From Bifidobacterium boum (GTDB lineage: Bacteria > Actinomycetota > Actinomycetes > Actinomycetales > Bifidobacteriaceae), in contig NZ_JGYQ01000013.1 in assembly GCF_000741535.1 (NCBI RefSeq), forward strand, positions 119,601 to 183,600: a DNA stretch of 64,000 nucleotides. Direction: 5' to 3'. The position numbers and the translations under genes were made by a program. Below the pieces are notes generated by a model. The model was given only the letters and a program-made list of their open reading frames with translations, searched no databases and was not told the origin of the DNA. This document shows, piece by piece, positions 25,857 to 35,574 of this stretch (positions within the stretch are counted from its first letter, which is position 1; each line of letters begins with the position of its first letter).

Positions 25857-28103
25857 ATGGCACAGATTTTTGACGCACCCTCAAAGGCGATCCTGCGCAG
25901 CCAAATAGCTGAGCACATCGCCGAAACAGACAAAAACGACAAGCGAGAGACGCAGGAAGGCGAACAGCCGCTACCGCCCGACCGGTTCTTCGACCGCGAG
26001 CTCAGCTGGCTGAAATTCAACAAGCGTGTCCTCGAACTCGCGGAGAACGAAGACGTTCCCCTGCTCGAACGCGCCAATTTCGGCGCAATCTTCGCCTCCA
26101 ACCTCGACGAATTCTTCATGGTCCGCGTGGCCGGCCTCAAACGCCGCATCGACACCGGCATCGCCGTCACCTCGCCAAGCGGTCTGAGCCCACGCCAACA
26201 GTTCCGCGCCATCAGCGAACAGGCGCATCGCCTGCAAGACGAACACGCGCACTACATCATCGACCATATCCTGCCCGCACTCGCCGAGCAGCATATCGTC
26301 CTGCTGAGCTGGGACAAACTCACCACCGCCGAGCAAGAGCGCCTGTCACGCTACTACCGCCAGCAGGTGTTCCCCGTACTCACCCCGCTCGCCGTGGACC
26401 CCGCGCACCCGTTCCCCTACATCTCCGGCAATTCGCTGAATCTCGCGGTGCTCGTCGAGAACCCGACAAGCGGTAAAACGCATTTCGCCCGCGTCAAGAT
26501 CCCAGGCAACCTCAACCGTCTGGTCCCCGTCGACGATCTGACCGACGAGGAGAGCCGCGAAGAACGCTACGGATTCATCACGATGGAGAACCTGATCATC
26601 GCTCACCTGGAGTCCCTGTTCCCCGGCATGATCATCAAAGAGGCGCGCTCCTTCCGCGTCACCCGAAACGAAGATATCGACGTTGAAGAAGACGACGCCG
26701 AGAACCTGCTGAACGCGATGGAGAAAGAACTGCTCCGCCGTCGCTTCGGACCGCCGATCCGTCTTGAGATCTCCGACGCGACCAGCCCGTTCCTCTCCCA
26801 GCTGCTCGCCAGCCAGCTGCGTGTCAGCGCCGACGAGGTCTATCGCCTGCCCACGCCGCTGGACATGACAGTCCTGTTCGAGCTGCAGGCCATCGACCGC
26901 CCGGACCTCAAATACCGTCCGTTCATCCCGATCACCAACCGGCAGATCGCGGAAGTCGAATCAAGCCACGCACAGGATATTTTCGCCGCCATCCGCGAGC
27001 GCGACATCCTGCTGCACCACCCCTATGACTCCTTCTCGACCTCCGTGCAGGCGTTCCTCGCACAGGCCGCCGCCGATCCGAAGGTGCTCGCCATCAAGCA
27101 GACGCTGTACCGCACGTCCAGCAATTCGCCGATTATCGACGCGCTGATCGACGCCGCCCATGCCGGCAAGCAGGTGCTTGCGCTCGTCGAAATCAAAGCA
27201 CGGTTCGATGAGGATGCGAACATCATGTGGGCGCGCAAGCTGGAACGCGCCGGCGTGCACGTGGTCTACGGCATCGTCGGACTCAAAACGCACTGCAAGC
27301 TCTCGCTCGTGGTCCGCCAGGAGGCCGACGGTCTGCGCCGCTACTGCCACGTGGGCACCGGCAACTACAATCCGAAGACCGCCCGAATGTACACCGATCT
27401 TGGCTTGTTGACCTGCGACCCGGTGGTCGGTCAGGATCTGACCCGCCTGTTCAACCAGCTGTCCGGGTATGCGCCGAAGTCCAGCTTCCACCGCCTGCTG
27501 GTCGCCCCGCGTACCGTGCGCACTGGTCTGATTCAGCGCATCCGCCGCGAAGAGGACGCCGCCCGCGCCGGCAAGGAAGCGTGGATCAAGATCAAAGTCA
27601 ACTCGATCGTCGATGAGAAAACCATTGACGCGCTGTATCGCGCCAGCCAGGCGGGCGTGAAGATCGACATCGTTGAGCGTGGCATCTGCGCGCTCAAGCC
27701 CGGTGTTCCCGGTCTGAGCGAGAACATTCGCGTGCGTTCGATTCTCGGCCGGTTCCTGGAACACAGCCGTATCTACGCTTTCGCGAACTCCGACGGTCCG
27801 CAGATCGGCGAAGGCCCGATTTCCGGACCGGAAGTGTGGATCGGCTCCGCAGACCTCATGCACCGTAACCTCGACCGTCGTGTCGAGGCGCTGGTGCGCA
27901 TCACCGCGCCGGAGCAGGTGGAGGAGCTCATCCGGTACGTTGATCTGCAAATGGCCGACTCCACCATCTCGTGGCATATGCAGGCCGACGGCACGTACGT
28001 GCTGCATTCGCGTGATGAGGAAGGACGCCCGCTGGTCGACAGCCAGGAGTACCTGATCCGCAAGCATCAACGCAAGCCAGGCACCAATACTCTGGCTCAC
28101 TAA
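25857..28103 (+). CDS. ppk: Polyphosphate kinase 1
   Basis: A 748-residue membrane-associated enzyme that reversibly makes polyphosphate from ATP. The N-terminal domain ([20 protein letters not shown]) is followed by the catalytic domain with [40 protein letters not shown] and the two phosphorylated-His regions, [17 protein letters not shown] and [20 protein letters not shown]. Start ATG 25857 follows AGTAGGAGT. A nudix hydrolase gene lies downstream on the same strand beyond a strong hairpin. Confidence 0.97.
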   Translation: MAQIFDAPSKAILRSQIAEHIAETDKNDKRETQEGEQPLPPDRFFDRELSWLKFNKRVLELAENEDVPLLERANFGAIFASNLDEFFMVRVAGLKRRIDTGIAVTSPSGLSPRQQFRAISEQAHRLQDEHAHYIIDHILPALAEQHIVLLSWDKLTTAEQERLSRYYRQQVFPVLTPLAVDPAHPFPYISGNSLNLAVLVENPTSGKTHFARVKIPGNLNRLVPVDDLTDEESREERYGFITMENLIIAHLESLFPGMIIKEARSFRVTRNEDIDVEEDDAENLLNAMEKELLRRRFGPPIRLEISDATSPFLSQLLASQLRVSADEVYRLPTPLDMTVLFELQAIDRPDLKYRPFIPITNRQIAEVESSHAQDIFAAIRERDILLHHPYDSFSTSVQAFLAQAAADPKVLAIKQTLYRTSSNSPIIDALIDAAHAGKQVLALVEIKARFDEDANIMWARKLERAGVHVVYGIVGLKTHCKLSLVVRQEADGLRRYCHVGTGNYNPKTARMYTDLGLLTCDPVVGQDLTRLFNQLSGYAPKSSFHRLLVAPRTVRTGLIQRIRREEDAARAGKEAWIKIKVNSIVDEKTIDALYRASQAGVKIDIVERGICALKPGVPGLSENIRVRSILGRFLEHSRIYAFANSDGPQIGEGPISGPEVWIGSADLMHRNLDRRVEALVRITAPEQVEELIRYVDLQMADSTISWHMQADGTYVLHSRDEEGRPLVDSQEYLIRKHQRKPGTNTLAH

Positions 28104-28111
28104 CCACCTTT

Positions 28112-28196
28112 GGGGCTGCACGCGTGCCATCGCGCAGCCCCGGACATGGATGATGGCGGCAGGCCCAACCGGCAGGCCGCCATCATCCATGTCCGG
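28112..28196 (+). terminator. Tandem hairpins after ppk, one with a 20-bp perfect stem
   Basis: The first hairpin pairs GGGGCTGC with GCAGCCCC (28112-28141). The second pairs 28140-28159 with 28177-28196 perfectly over 20 bp (CCGGACATGGATGATGGCGG and its complement) around a 17-base loop. They probably end the ppk transcript. The second stem is unusually long for a simple terminator. Confidence 0.7.
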
Positions 28197-28274
28197 CGGT
28201 CGAAACAACCGTGGGGTGTTCCGCAGTATCCGTGCAAACGACGGGACGCCACGACATGACGGAAAGGAACAAGC

Positions 28275-29363
28275 ATGCCAAGAATCGTGGAAGCAGCAGG
28301 CGGCATCATCTATCGCGCACGTCAAGATCAATCCGGCGTGATGAAGTTTTCCGACAACGGGAGCCTGCCTCAAGGCGCTGACCCGTCGGCGGCGCTGGAC
28401 GCGATCGAGGTGTGCATCGTCCACCGCCCCAAATATGACGATTGGAGCTGGCCGAAAGGCAAGCTGGAAAACAATGAGACCCATCGCCATGCCGCGGTGC
28501 GTGAAATGGGTGAGGAATCCGGCGTCCAAGTGCAGCTCGGCCCGATCATCGGGGATATCGAATACCCGATCGCAGACGAGGGACGACGCAAGCGCCGCAC
28601 GAAAGAGAAAACACTGGATCAGAAGCATGTGGTGTTCTGGATGGCGACGCCGCTTGACGATCAGGAAGCACGACGACGCCATTCAGCGTTCGGACCGGTG
28701 CTGCCCGCAGACAAAGACGAAATCGATACGGTAGTGTGGGTGCCGGTCCAGCGAGCACGCAAACTGCTGACCCACATTCTCGACCGCAATATCCTGGACC
28801 GCTTCGTGGCACTGGTGAAAGCGGGAGCGGCTCAGGCTCGCACCCTGCTCATTGTCAGGCATGGCAAAGCCGAGGCTCGCAAACAGTGGAAAGGCGAGGA
28901 CGGCAACCGGCCGATCACGCCGCGGGGTGCTGCGGCAGCGTTCGCACTGGGCCGGGAGCTCGCCTGCTATAGCCCGGACCGGCTGGTCAGCTCGCCATGG
29001 TTGCGTTGTATGCAAACCATCGAGATTTTCTCATGGCAGACCGGCCTGCCGATTATCACTGCTGGCGAGTTGACGGAGGATGCGTTCGCCGCTGACCCGG
29101 ATGCGGCTTGGCGGCGGTTCAGCCAGGAAATCGATCACATGTTGGATACGGGCATGGACACTGCGGTGTGCATGCACCGTCCGGTCATCGGCGGCATCTT
29201 CACCCACTTGCGGGATATCTGCGCATCAGAGACACTGGCGAAACGGCTTATCGCGAAATCACCGTATATGCCGACCGGATGCGCGATCGTACTGGCTATC
29301 ATCAGAACGGGCGACGGCCCACGCATCATCGACATACAGAAAGTGGCTCCACTTGTCTACTGA
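28275..29363 (+). CDS. MutT1-like fusion: Nudix hydrolase + SixA-type histidine phosphatase
   Basis: 362 residues in two domains. The N-terminal Nudix domain holds the box GKLENNETHRHAAVREMGEE, close to GX5EX7REUXEEXGU. From about 190 a histidine-phosphatase domain begins with LLIVRHGKAEARKQW, continues with RLVSSPWLRCMQTIEIF and CMHRPVIGGIFTHLR. This architecture is that of mycobacterial MutT1, which hydrolyses 8-oxo-dGTP and diadenosine polyphosphates. Start ATG 28275 follows GGAAAGGAACAAGC. The ppk neighbour fits nucleotide/polyphosphate housekeeping. Confidence 0.9.
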   Translation: MPRIVEAAGGIIYRARQDQSGVMKFSDNGSLPQGADPSAALDAIEVCIVHRPKYDDWSWPKGKLENNETHRHAAVREMGEESGVQVQLGPIIGDIEYPIADEGRRKRRTKEKTLDQKHVVFWMATPLDDQEARRRHSAFGPVLPADKDEIDTVVWVPVQRARKLLTHILDRNILDRFVALVKAGAAQARTLLIVRHGKAEARKQWKGEDGNRPITPRGAAAAFALGRELACYSPDRLVSSPWLRCMQTIEIFSWQTGLPIITAGELTEDAFAADPDAAWRRFSQEIDHMLDTGMDTAVCMHRPVIGGIFTHLRDICASETLAKRLIAKSPYMPTGCAIVLAIIRTGDGPRIIDIQKVAPLVY

Positions 29364-30096
29364 CTCTTATCGTTCAGGCTCAATCCAATCCAGCCGGACC
29401 GGCTTCCTCGTTTCCCCATCGGGTGCGTCACGTCCGGCACGACCGGCGCAACTCGACCCGGCGATTCTGGATCATCTCAGCGGCGGCCTCGACCCGGAGA
29501 AAGTCAGCGAAATGAGCCATGCCTCCGCCGCGGCGCTGCTCGACCGCGTGCACCACACCGAAGACCCGCAAGTGGTGCGCCGCGTCATCACACTCGTGGA
29601 CACGGAAGGCGTGGACGTGATCGCACAACTGTGGAGCGATGCGGAACCCGATTCCCTGCCCGGCATCATGTGGCGTCTGTACATGCTGCGCACGTGGATG
29701 CAACGCAATCGCGAGCACATCGCACGCCTATGGCGGCTCGGAGAGCCGGTGGCGACCACAGCGTCAGCTATCGCCGGCGTTGATGAAACCCCGGACGCCT
29801 CGGATATCGCACGCACTGCGGATTCGATTCTCTCCGGTGCGTTCACCGGGGATTTCGCCGTGGCTTTGGACCGGGCGAGCGCGTTCACTGATGTCATCGC
29901 CACCGGATTGCGTCTTCAAGCGCGGCGTATCACCGTAAAGGAGAGGGAGACGACGGCACGAGACGGTGAACGGGGAACCCTGCACGAAGCCCAGACTCGT
30001 GCCGCACGGCTGATGCACACCGCCGCGAACCTGCTGACCACGTCACGGGACTTCCGCGAAGGCGCCCATTTGTGGCGGCGGGGGCGATTGGAATAA
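29353..30096 (+). CDS. Conserved hypothetical helical protein
   Basis: A 247-residue Ala/Arg/Asp-rich, mostly helical protein with no membrane segment. I do not recognise a domain. No ATG or GTG lies near the beginning of the well-composed region. I choose TTG 29353 (giving MSTDSYRSGSIQ), which overlaps the preceding stop by 11 bases. The upstream part of the same open frame is antisense-like filler from the mutT1 gene. Tight overlap suggests co-expression with the Nudix/phosphatase gene. Confidence 0.6.
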   Translation: MSTDSYRSGSIQSSRTGFLVSPSGASRPARPAQLDPAILDHLSGGLDPEKVSEMSHASAAALLDRVHHTEDPQVVRRVITLVDTEGVDVIAQLWSDAEPDSLPGIMWRLYMLRTWMQRNREHIARLWRLGEPVATTASAIAGVDETPDASDIARTADSILSGAFTGDFAVALDRASAFTDVIATGLRLQARRITVKERETTARDGERGTLHEAQTRAARLMHTAANLLTTSRDFREGAHLWRRGRLE

Positions 30097-30378
30097 CCGG
30101 CGCGACCGCTATCTCCGCCCGCGCGACAGGTCGCAGACGGTTGCGCCACGCCGTGGCGGAAGCCCGCAGAATGCCGCTATACTGGACTGTTGCGTCGGGC
30201 CGTGCTTAAGCCCCGGGCTCCATTTGTTGCCGCTGCGAGCGGCGTTTGCGCCGACAGGCGCTTTCGCGGTCCGGCGCATTGCTTTTCCAAGGTGTCGTCC
30301 CATATCTTCAAAGTCGAGACCCCGCCACGCCGTAATGCCGGTTCGCCCAAAGGACGCAATGGGGCTAATCTGGGAAGC

Positions 30379-31020
30379 ATGGAATTGCATGTACTCAACC
30401 ACCCGCTGGTGGAACACAAGCTCACCGTGCTGCGCGACAAGAACACCCCGTCCAGCACCTTCCGCGAGCTCATCTCCGAACTCGTCATGCTCGAAGCCTA
30501 CGAAGCGACGCGCAATCTTGACGTGGTCGACAAGCCCATCGAAACCCCGGTCGCCCCGATGATCGGCAAGCATATCGCTGAGCCTCGCCCGATCATCGTG
30601 CCCGTGCTGCGTGCCGGCCTCGGCATGCTTGACGGCATGACCAGGATGATCCCGTCCGCCGAAGTCGGTTTCCTCGGCATGAAGCGTGACGAAGACAATC
30701 CGACCAAGCAGATCACTTACGCGAACCGTCTGCCGGATGATCTCACCGGACGCCAGTGCTTCCTGATCGACCCGATGCTCGCCACCGGCGGCACGCTGGT
30801 CGCTGCGACCCACTATCTGGCTGAACGCGGCGCGAAGGATGTCACCGCAATCAACATCATCGCGGCACCGGAAGGCCTGAAATTCGTGCAGGAGCAGATC
30901 GATCCGAGCATCGATTTCAAGGTCGTCGTCTGCGCTGTCGATGAGAAGCTCAACGACAAGGCGTATATCGTGCCGGGTCTCGGTGACGCCGGTGACCGTC
31001 TGTACGGCGTGGTCGACTGA
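30379..31020 (+). CDS. upp: Uracil phosphoribosyltransferase
   Basis: A 213-residue salvage enzyme converting uracil and PRPP to UMP. It begins MELHVLNHPLVEHKLTVLRD, has VPVLRAGLGMLDGM and the PRPP loop FLIDPMLATGGTL, and ends with YIVPGLGDAGDRLYGV, all typical. Start ATG 30379 has GGGAAG close by. The frame is open a further 63 codons upstream but without family similarity. A large hairpin terminator follows. Confidence 0.96.
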   Translation: MELHVLNHPLVEHKLTVLRDKNTPSSTFRELISELVMLEAYEATRNLDVVDKPIETPVAPMIGKHIAEPRPIIVPVLRAGLGMLDGMTRMIPSAEVGFLGMKRDEDNPTKQITYANRLPDDLTGRQCFLIDPMLATGGTLVAATHYLAERGAKDVTAINIIAAPEGLKFVQEQIDPSIDFKVVVCAVDEKLNDKAYIVPGLGDAGDRLYGVVD

Positions 31021-31049
31021 GCGGCGGACTCTCTGTCGCCCACAACACG

Positions 31050-31097
31050 ACGAGCCGGGGACTGGCATGGGTTGTACCGTGCCCGTTCCCGGCTCGT
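31050..31097 (+). terminator. Terminator of upp
   Basis: CGAGCCGGG and CCCGGCTCG form the main stem (31051-31059 with 31088-31096), with further pairing GGCA/TGCC inside. It sits 30 bases after the upp stop, between convergent genes. Confidence 0.75.
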
Positions 31098-31156
31098 TGC
31101 GCTATCGGAAGATCTTCCATCGAAGACGCCCGGCGATGACGCTCAATGGCGCCTGT

Positions 31157-32212
31157 TCAGGATGAATGGTTCTTGAAATCGGGGATGAACGCCTCGAAGA
31201 TGTGGCGGTCGAACCACCGGTCGCTGACCTCCAATTCGGCACGACTGCGGATGGTCCATGATACGGCGGTCGCACCCATCGCGCGGGCTGCGCGCATTTG
31301 CGGCAAATCACCGCCCTGCCAATCATATGCGACGAAATCCGGACGGCTCAGCCAATCGAAGCCGAGCAAACCCGCGATCCAGCCTTTCCAGTCGGATCGC
31401 CCGGGCTGCGGCGGCTCGGCAAGTTGTCCGCGGCACACTTCCGGACGATGCTGCCGGTACCATTGCACCGCCGCCGGGTGGAACGACTCGATCACATACT
31501 GGCCGTCATAGCGGCGCAGCAGCTCGTCTCCACGCTGCATCAGTGCTTCATCACGTTCGCTCCACGCGGCGTTGTCAGTGAACTTGTATTCCACAATCAG
31601 CGGTACACGGCCGTTGACCACGCGCAGCACGTCGGCGAACAGCGGGACATGCTGATAATACCCTTCCGGCGCTTCACTCGGCGTGACCGGCGCCGCGCCG
31701 GCGAAATCAATCCGTGCGGCGGCCGCGTCTCCCGGAGCCGCCGGAGCGGGGAACAGCGGGATACGGGTCAACTCGTCATAAGTGAGATCCTCGATGCGAC
31801 GTGGATCGCCTGCAACACGCAGCAGATCGCCGTCATGCACGACTACGACCTTACCGTCCCGGGTCAGCTGCACATCCAGTTCAATCCCGTATCCGGCCTC
31901 GCAGGCGGCGGCGAAAGCTGCCAGTGAATTCTCCGGGGCTATCGGACCGGCCACGAGCGGCGAGCCATACCCCGCTTGCATGGCCATCCTGCGGGCAAGC
32001 GCCACATACTCGCCGCTTTCGGCCGCATACCGTGCCGTCAAACCGGAACCGGCATCGTGCAAACCGCGGTGTGCGTACCACACGTGTGGCACGACAGGAA
32101 CGAAATTATTCCGTTTATCGTTGAACGACCGTGGGGCGAGCGCCCACGCCGCGGCTCCCGTCACGGCGGCGGCGCCGAACAGCAGACGCGTAAGTTGCTT
32201 ATTACCGGACAT
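31157..32212 (-). CDS. Glycerophosphodiester phosphodiesterase family protein
   Basis: 351 residues. An N-terminal hydrophobic segment (LLFGAAAVTGAAAWALA, about 10-26) serves as signal or anchor. The GDPD catalytic core follows: YAHRGLHD, ENSLAAFAAACEAGYGIELDVQLTRDGKVVVVHD, VEYKF and a closing TAVSWTIRSRAEL. The HR, ExD and H residues needed for metal and catalysis are all present. It hydrolyses glycerophosphodiesters, perhaps from lipids or teichoic acids, probably at the outer membrane face. Confidence 0.9.
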   Translation of the reverse strand: MSGNKQLTRLLFGAAAVTGAAAWALAPRSFNDKRNNFVPVVPHVWYAHRGLHDAGSGLTARYAAESGEYVALARRMAMQAGYGSPLVAGPIAPENSLAAFAAACEAGYGIELDVQLTRDGKVVVVHDGDLLRVAGDPRRIEDLTYDELTRIPLFPAPAAPGDAAAARIDFAGAAPVTPSEAPEGYYQHVPLFADVLRVVNGRVPLIVEYKFTDNAAWSERDEALMQRGDELLRRYDGQYVIESFHPAAVQWYRQHRPEVCRGQLAEPPQPGRSDWKGWIAGLLGFDWLSRPDFVAYDWQGGDLPQMRAARAMGATAVSWTIRSRAELEVSDRWFDRHIFEAFIPDFKNHSS

Positions 32213-32391
32213 GATTCCTCCTCGTGGACATGCTTATTCGAGCCTACCGTACCGGCAGAACCAACGTCCGGGAATCCAGTGAACGCAGCGTGACCATCTG
32301 GCAAACCGCAGGAAACCGCGCCACCGGGCGCCCACCCAACGCAACCAGTTTGAGAAGACACGGGGCGGTGAGGCCAGGCGGGCGGCTCGAT

Positions 32392-34260
32392 TCAATGTTT
32401 CTTCTTGCGGCCTTTGAAATAAATGTCGAACACAATCCACACCGATAGGATGAACGCGACGACATACCCCATGAACCCGACGACGGGAATGCCGAAAATA
32501 ATCGGTTTCATACCCGCGTAGTACACAATGGACGAGCCGATGAACAGCCCAACCACAATCAACGCCATCGTCAGACGATTCACCATATCGCTGAGCAATT
32601 TGAACGGCTCGTCAAACCCGACAAGCTGCATGTTTGCACGCAGTTGGCCGCGAGTGAGCATACGCGACGCGGTTTTCATCTCGGCGAGCGCCTGCAACGC
32701 GCCATGCAACGCCTTATGCCCCTCGATGCCGAGCGTCTGGACCTCGTTCTCGATTGTGGCGACATTCGTCTTGCTGTTGGCGATGTGCTGGGAGATGATC
32801 TCAATCATGTTGACATCCGGAATGAACTCGTCCAGCAGCCCTTCCAACGTCACCAGCGCCCTGCCGACCGTAGTCACCGAGCTTGGCACCTCAATGCCAT
32901 GCCGTTGGGCGAGCTGGGTGAGCGATGTGATGAAACTCGCGATATCCAGCTCATCCAAATCGACAGTGCCGTATTCTTCGACAATCAAATCAAGATCGGC
33001 AAGCAGTTCCGGGTAGTTGTCCACAGTGGCGCCCGTCGTGGCGAAGCGCAGCAGCCCGTCGGCAAGCGCAGGCGAATCCTGCTTGGCGACAGCGAAAATC
33101 ATATCCCGCATCACCGTGCGGGTTTTCTTGTTGAGCCGGCCAGTCATGCCGAGGTCGATCAGAATGATTTTCCCACCGGAAATGATGATATTGCCCGGAT
33201 GCGGGTCGGCATGGAAGAATCCCTCGTCCAGCACCTGAGTGGCATAATTATCGACAAGCTTGGTGCCGATTTCCTTGAGATCATAGCCTTTGGCGACAAG
33301 CGCGCCCGGGTGCGACAGCGAGATACCGTCAACGTAATCCATGACGACAACATGCTCGGTGCATAGGTCCATATACGGTTTCGGGCAGTCCATATACGCG
33401 AAGTGCGAGCAGAATCGTTTGAATTCCTGCAAGTTGCGCGCCTCGATCAGGAAATCCGTTTCCGATTCGAAGGTGTCCCACAGCTCTTCGACGACACCTT
33501 GGAAGTCGACGACCTGCGCATTGTGCATGATTTTCGTTGCGCCCTTGGCGATGGTGCGCATGATGGACACGTCTTGCGCCATGGTTTCGCGCACGCCCGG
33601 ACGCTGCACTTTGACAGCCACGTCTTCGCCGGTCAGCAGGGTCGCGCGATGCACTTGCGCGAGCGAAGCCGAGCCGAGCGGGGTTGAATCGATGGACTTG
33701 AAAATATCCTTGACCGGTTTGCCGTACTCGTGAGACAACGTGTCCAACACGGTCTGGTAGGGCATGGGGTCAGCGTTGGCGCGCAGTTTCGCAAGTTCGT
33801 CGCAGAAAGGTTGCGGCAGAATCTCCGAACGCATGGACAGGATCTGGCCGACCTTGACGAAGGTGGGGCCAAGCGCTTCGAACATGAGACGCATGTTGAC
33901 CGGCGTCAACCCATGAATCGCATCAAACTGGTTAGCGATCCGGATGATCTGCTCGAGACGCTTGAGTCTGCCTCGCCGAGTGAGATGGTATTTTTCGGAG
34001 AAGTCGTTTTTTCGGCCGCTGAACAAGCCGATTTTCTCGTCGATATGGTTGGATGTGGCGTTTGGGGCTTGCAACTGGGGATCATCGTATGCGAGCGGGG
34101 TGTTGTCGGGCACGGCAGCGCTGTCGGAACGGCTGTCGGAACGGGATGATGCGTCCTGCGCGTTCACGCGCTCTTCCGCCCCGGATGCCTGTTGCCGTCC
34201 GGGTTCCTGCTTCGCGGCTTCTTGCGATGTCTCGTTGTGATCGTCTGCCATATCAGCCAT
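32392..34260 (-). CDS. AarF/ABC1/UbiB-family atypical kinase
   Basis: 622 residues. A charged N-terminus of about 70 residues precedes the ABC1 domain: TFVKVGQILSMR (the KxGQ motif), LGSASLAQVHRA (Ala-rich loop), DVAVKVQRPG, HADPHPGNIIISGGKIILIDLGM (catalytic loop and metal-binding DLG). Two C-terminal membrane helices follow (ALIVVGLFIGSSIVYYAGM; VVGFMGYVVAFILSVWIVF). Family members act on lipids or quinones as ATPases. Bifidobacteria make no ubiquinone, so the substrate is unknown. ATG 34260 and 34251 are both possible starts and neither has a strong ribosome site. Confidence 0.88.
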   Translation of the reverse strand: MADMADDHNETSQEAAKQEPGRQQASGAEERVNAQDASSRSDSRSDSAAVPDNTPLAYDDPQLQAPNATSNHIDEKIGLFSGRKNDFSEKYHLTRRGRLKRLEQIIRIANQFDAIHGLTPVNMRLMFEALGPTFVKVGQILSMRSEILPQPFCDELAKLRANADPMPYQTVLDTLSHEYGKPVKDIFKSIDSTPLGSASLAQVHRATLLTGEDVAVKVQRPGVRETMAQDVSIMRTIAKGATKIMHNAQVVDFQGVVEELWDTFESETDFLIEARNLQEFKRFCSHFAYMDCPKPYMDLCTEHVVVMDYVDGISLSHPGALVAKGYDLKEIGTKLVDNYATQVLDEGFFHADPHPGNIIISGGKIILIDLGMTGRLNKKTRTVMRDMIFAVAKQDSPALADGLLRFATTGATVDNYPELLADLDLIVEEYGTVDLDELDIASFITSLTQLAQRHGIEVPSSVTTVGRALVTLEGLLDEFIPDVNMIEIISQHIANSKTNVATIENEVQTLGIEGHKALHGALQALAEMKTASRMLTRGQLRANMQLVGFDEPFKLLSDMVNRLTMALIVVGLFIGSSIVYYAGMKPIIFGIPVVGFMGYVVAFILSVWIVFDIYFKGRKKKH

Positions 34261-34365
34261 ATATGTACTGTCTGACGCCGGGCATACCACATGCCGCCGC
34301 CTGCCCTGCCGCATGGGAATGCATACGGCAGGCGCGGACGGCGGCACGACGGCAACCGACCGGAG

Positions 34366-34593
34366 TCAGTCCTTCTTCTCGTCGGAAGCGGGCTTGGCTT
34401 CTTCAGCCTTGGCTTCCTCGGCCTTATGCTTGAGCTCGGCGTTCAGCGCCTTACCCTGTTCAACGGTGATCTCACCCTTCTTGACAAGATCATCCACGAT
34501 TTCCTGGCTCTTTTCGACCGTAGTCGCCAGAGCGCCGACACCTGCGAGGAACACCTTGTGCAGCAGGCCGTCATTGAAGTTGAAGTCAGCCAT
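34366..34593 (-). CDS. Small phasin-like coiled-coil protein
   Basis: A 75-residue protein (MADFNFNDGLLHKVFLAGVG) with an amphipathic helix, then a Lys/Glu-rich coiled-coil tail (KHKAEEAKAEEAKPASDEKKD). It resembles the phasin / polyhydroxyalkanoate-granule-associated small proteins found next to aarF in many bacteria. AAGGAGGT lies 5 bases before ATG 34593, which I prefer over ATG 34596. It sits about 105 bases upstream of the aarF-like gene and is probably in the same operon. Confidence 0.8.
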   Translation of the reverse strand: MADFNFNDGLLHKVFLAGVGALATTVEKSQEIVDDLVKKGEITVEQGKALNAELKHKAEEAKAEEAKPASDEKKD

Positions 34594-34650
34594 CATTACC
34601 TCCTTGTATCAGGTCCTTGCATATTCCACCTTACTCCACGAATGTCACGG

Positions 34651-34672
34651 ACGGGAGGTCTGACACTCCCGT
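34651..34672 (-). terminator. Terminator of the dnaB-murT-gatD operon
   Basis: ACGGGAG and CTCCCGT form a 7-bp stem with an 8-base loop, 40 bases after the gatD stop. Confidence 0.5.
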
Positions 34673-34711
34673 ATGCGCGTCGCGAACAGGAATATGTCAC
34701 CGATTGTCTGC

Positions 34712-35518
34712 TTACCGGGGGCGTGACGCGGCGACATCACGCGCGTGCTGCGCGCAATCGTCGATTCTGCGCAGCTCGGCGGTCTGCTGGTCGTCCTGCC
34801 GGGGAGCGAACGCGCCATAGCGCCGTTCGGCGGCGATTCGAATCAAACCGTCCGCCAAACGCGGGTTTTTCGGCAATACCGACCCGTGCATGTATGTGCC
34901 GATCACGTTGCCGAAGCGCGCGCCCTCGGTGTGGTCGGTGCCATTGTTGCCGGTGCCGTCGGCGTCCACGCGCCCCAATGGCTTGGTGCCACCGGTCAGG
35001 AAGGTCTGCCCGGAATGGTTCTCGTAGCCGATGATGTCGCCAAATTCCTCGCTGTGCTCGACCAGATTGCCGATCATGCGGTGTTCGCGGCCCACGGTGT
35101 ATGCGCCGAGGATGCCGATGCCGTCAAGCCTGGTGCCGTCCACGGTTTCGAAATACTCACCGAACAACTGGTACAGGCCGCAGATCATGAGCATCGGCAC
35201 GCCGTCAGCGGCGAGCGCGCGCAGGGTGTCCGCACGGACGAACAGGTCGTCGGTGATTTTCTTCTGCCCGTTGTCCTGCCCACCGCCGCCGAGAATCAGA
35301 TCCACATGGTCCGGCCACGGGTCGCCCTGGTTGTATTCGTGGAGGACCGGGTCGTAGCCGTACAGCGACAGACGGCGCATGACGGTGAGCACGTTGCCCC
35401 AGTCGCCATAGATGTTCATATCCTTCGGGTACAAGGACACGACGTCGATGCGACGATCTGGGTGCTGGTTAGTCTCGACGCCCGACGGACGCCGGGTTGT
35501 TTCATTCACTGCTGGCAT
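34712..35518 (-). CDS. gatD: Glutamine amidotransferase subunit of lipid II amidation (GatD)
   Basis: 268 residues, class I glutamine amidotransferase fold: IDVVSLYPKDMNIYGDWGN, GGGGQD, the nucleophile Cys in MLMICGLYQLFG, and the His in GTYMHGSVLPKNP. With MurT it amidates the D-isoglutamate of lipid II. ATG 35518 has AAGGAG 6 bases upstream. It lies 56 bases after murT on the same strand. Confidence 0.93.
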   Translation of the reverse strand: MPAVNETTRRPSGVETNQHPDRRIDVVSLYPKDMNIYGDWGNVLTVMRRLSLYGYDPVLHEYNQGDPWPDHVDLILGGGGQDNGQKKITDDLFVRADTLRALAADGVPMLMICGLYQLFGEYFETVDGTRLDGIGILGAYTVGREHRMIGNLVEHSEEFGDIIGYENHSGQTFLTGGTKPLGRVDADGTGNNGTDHTEGARFGNVIGTYMHGSVLPKNPRLADGLIRIAAERRYGAFAPRQDDQQTAELRRIDDCAQHARDVAASRPR

Positions 35519-35574
35519 GACAAGCTCCTTCGTGTCTTCGCTGGTTCGTCCGTGCGCAAGTCGTCTCACCGTGG

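Noticed and set aside
26961..28682. 573-codon minus-strand open frame
   Set aside because: Antisense to ppk and the Nudix gene, both of which are unmistakable.
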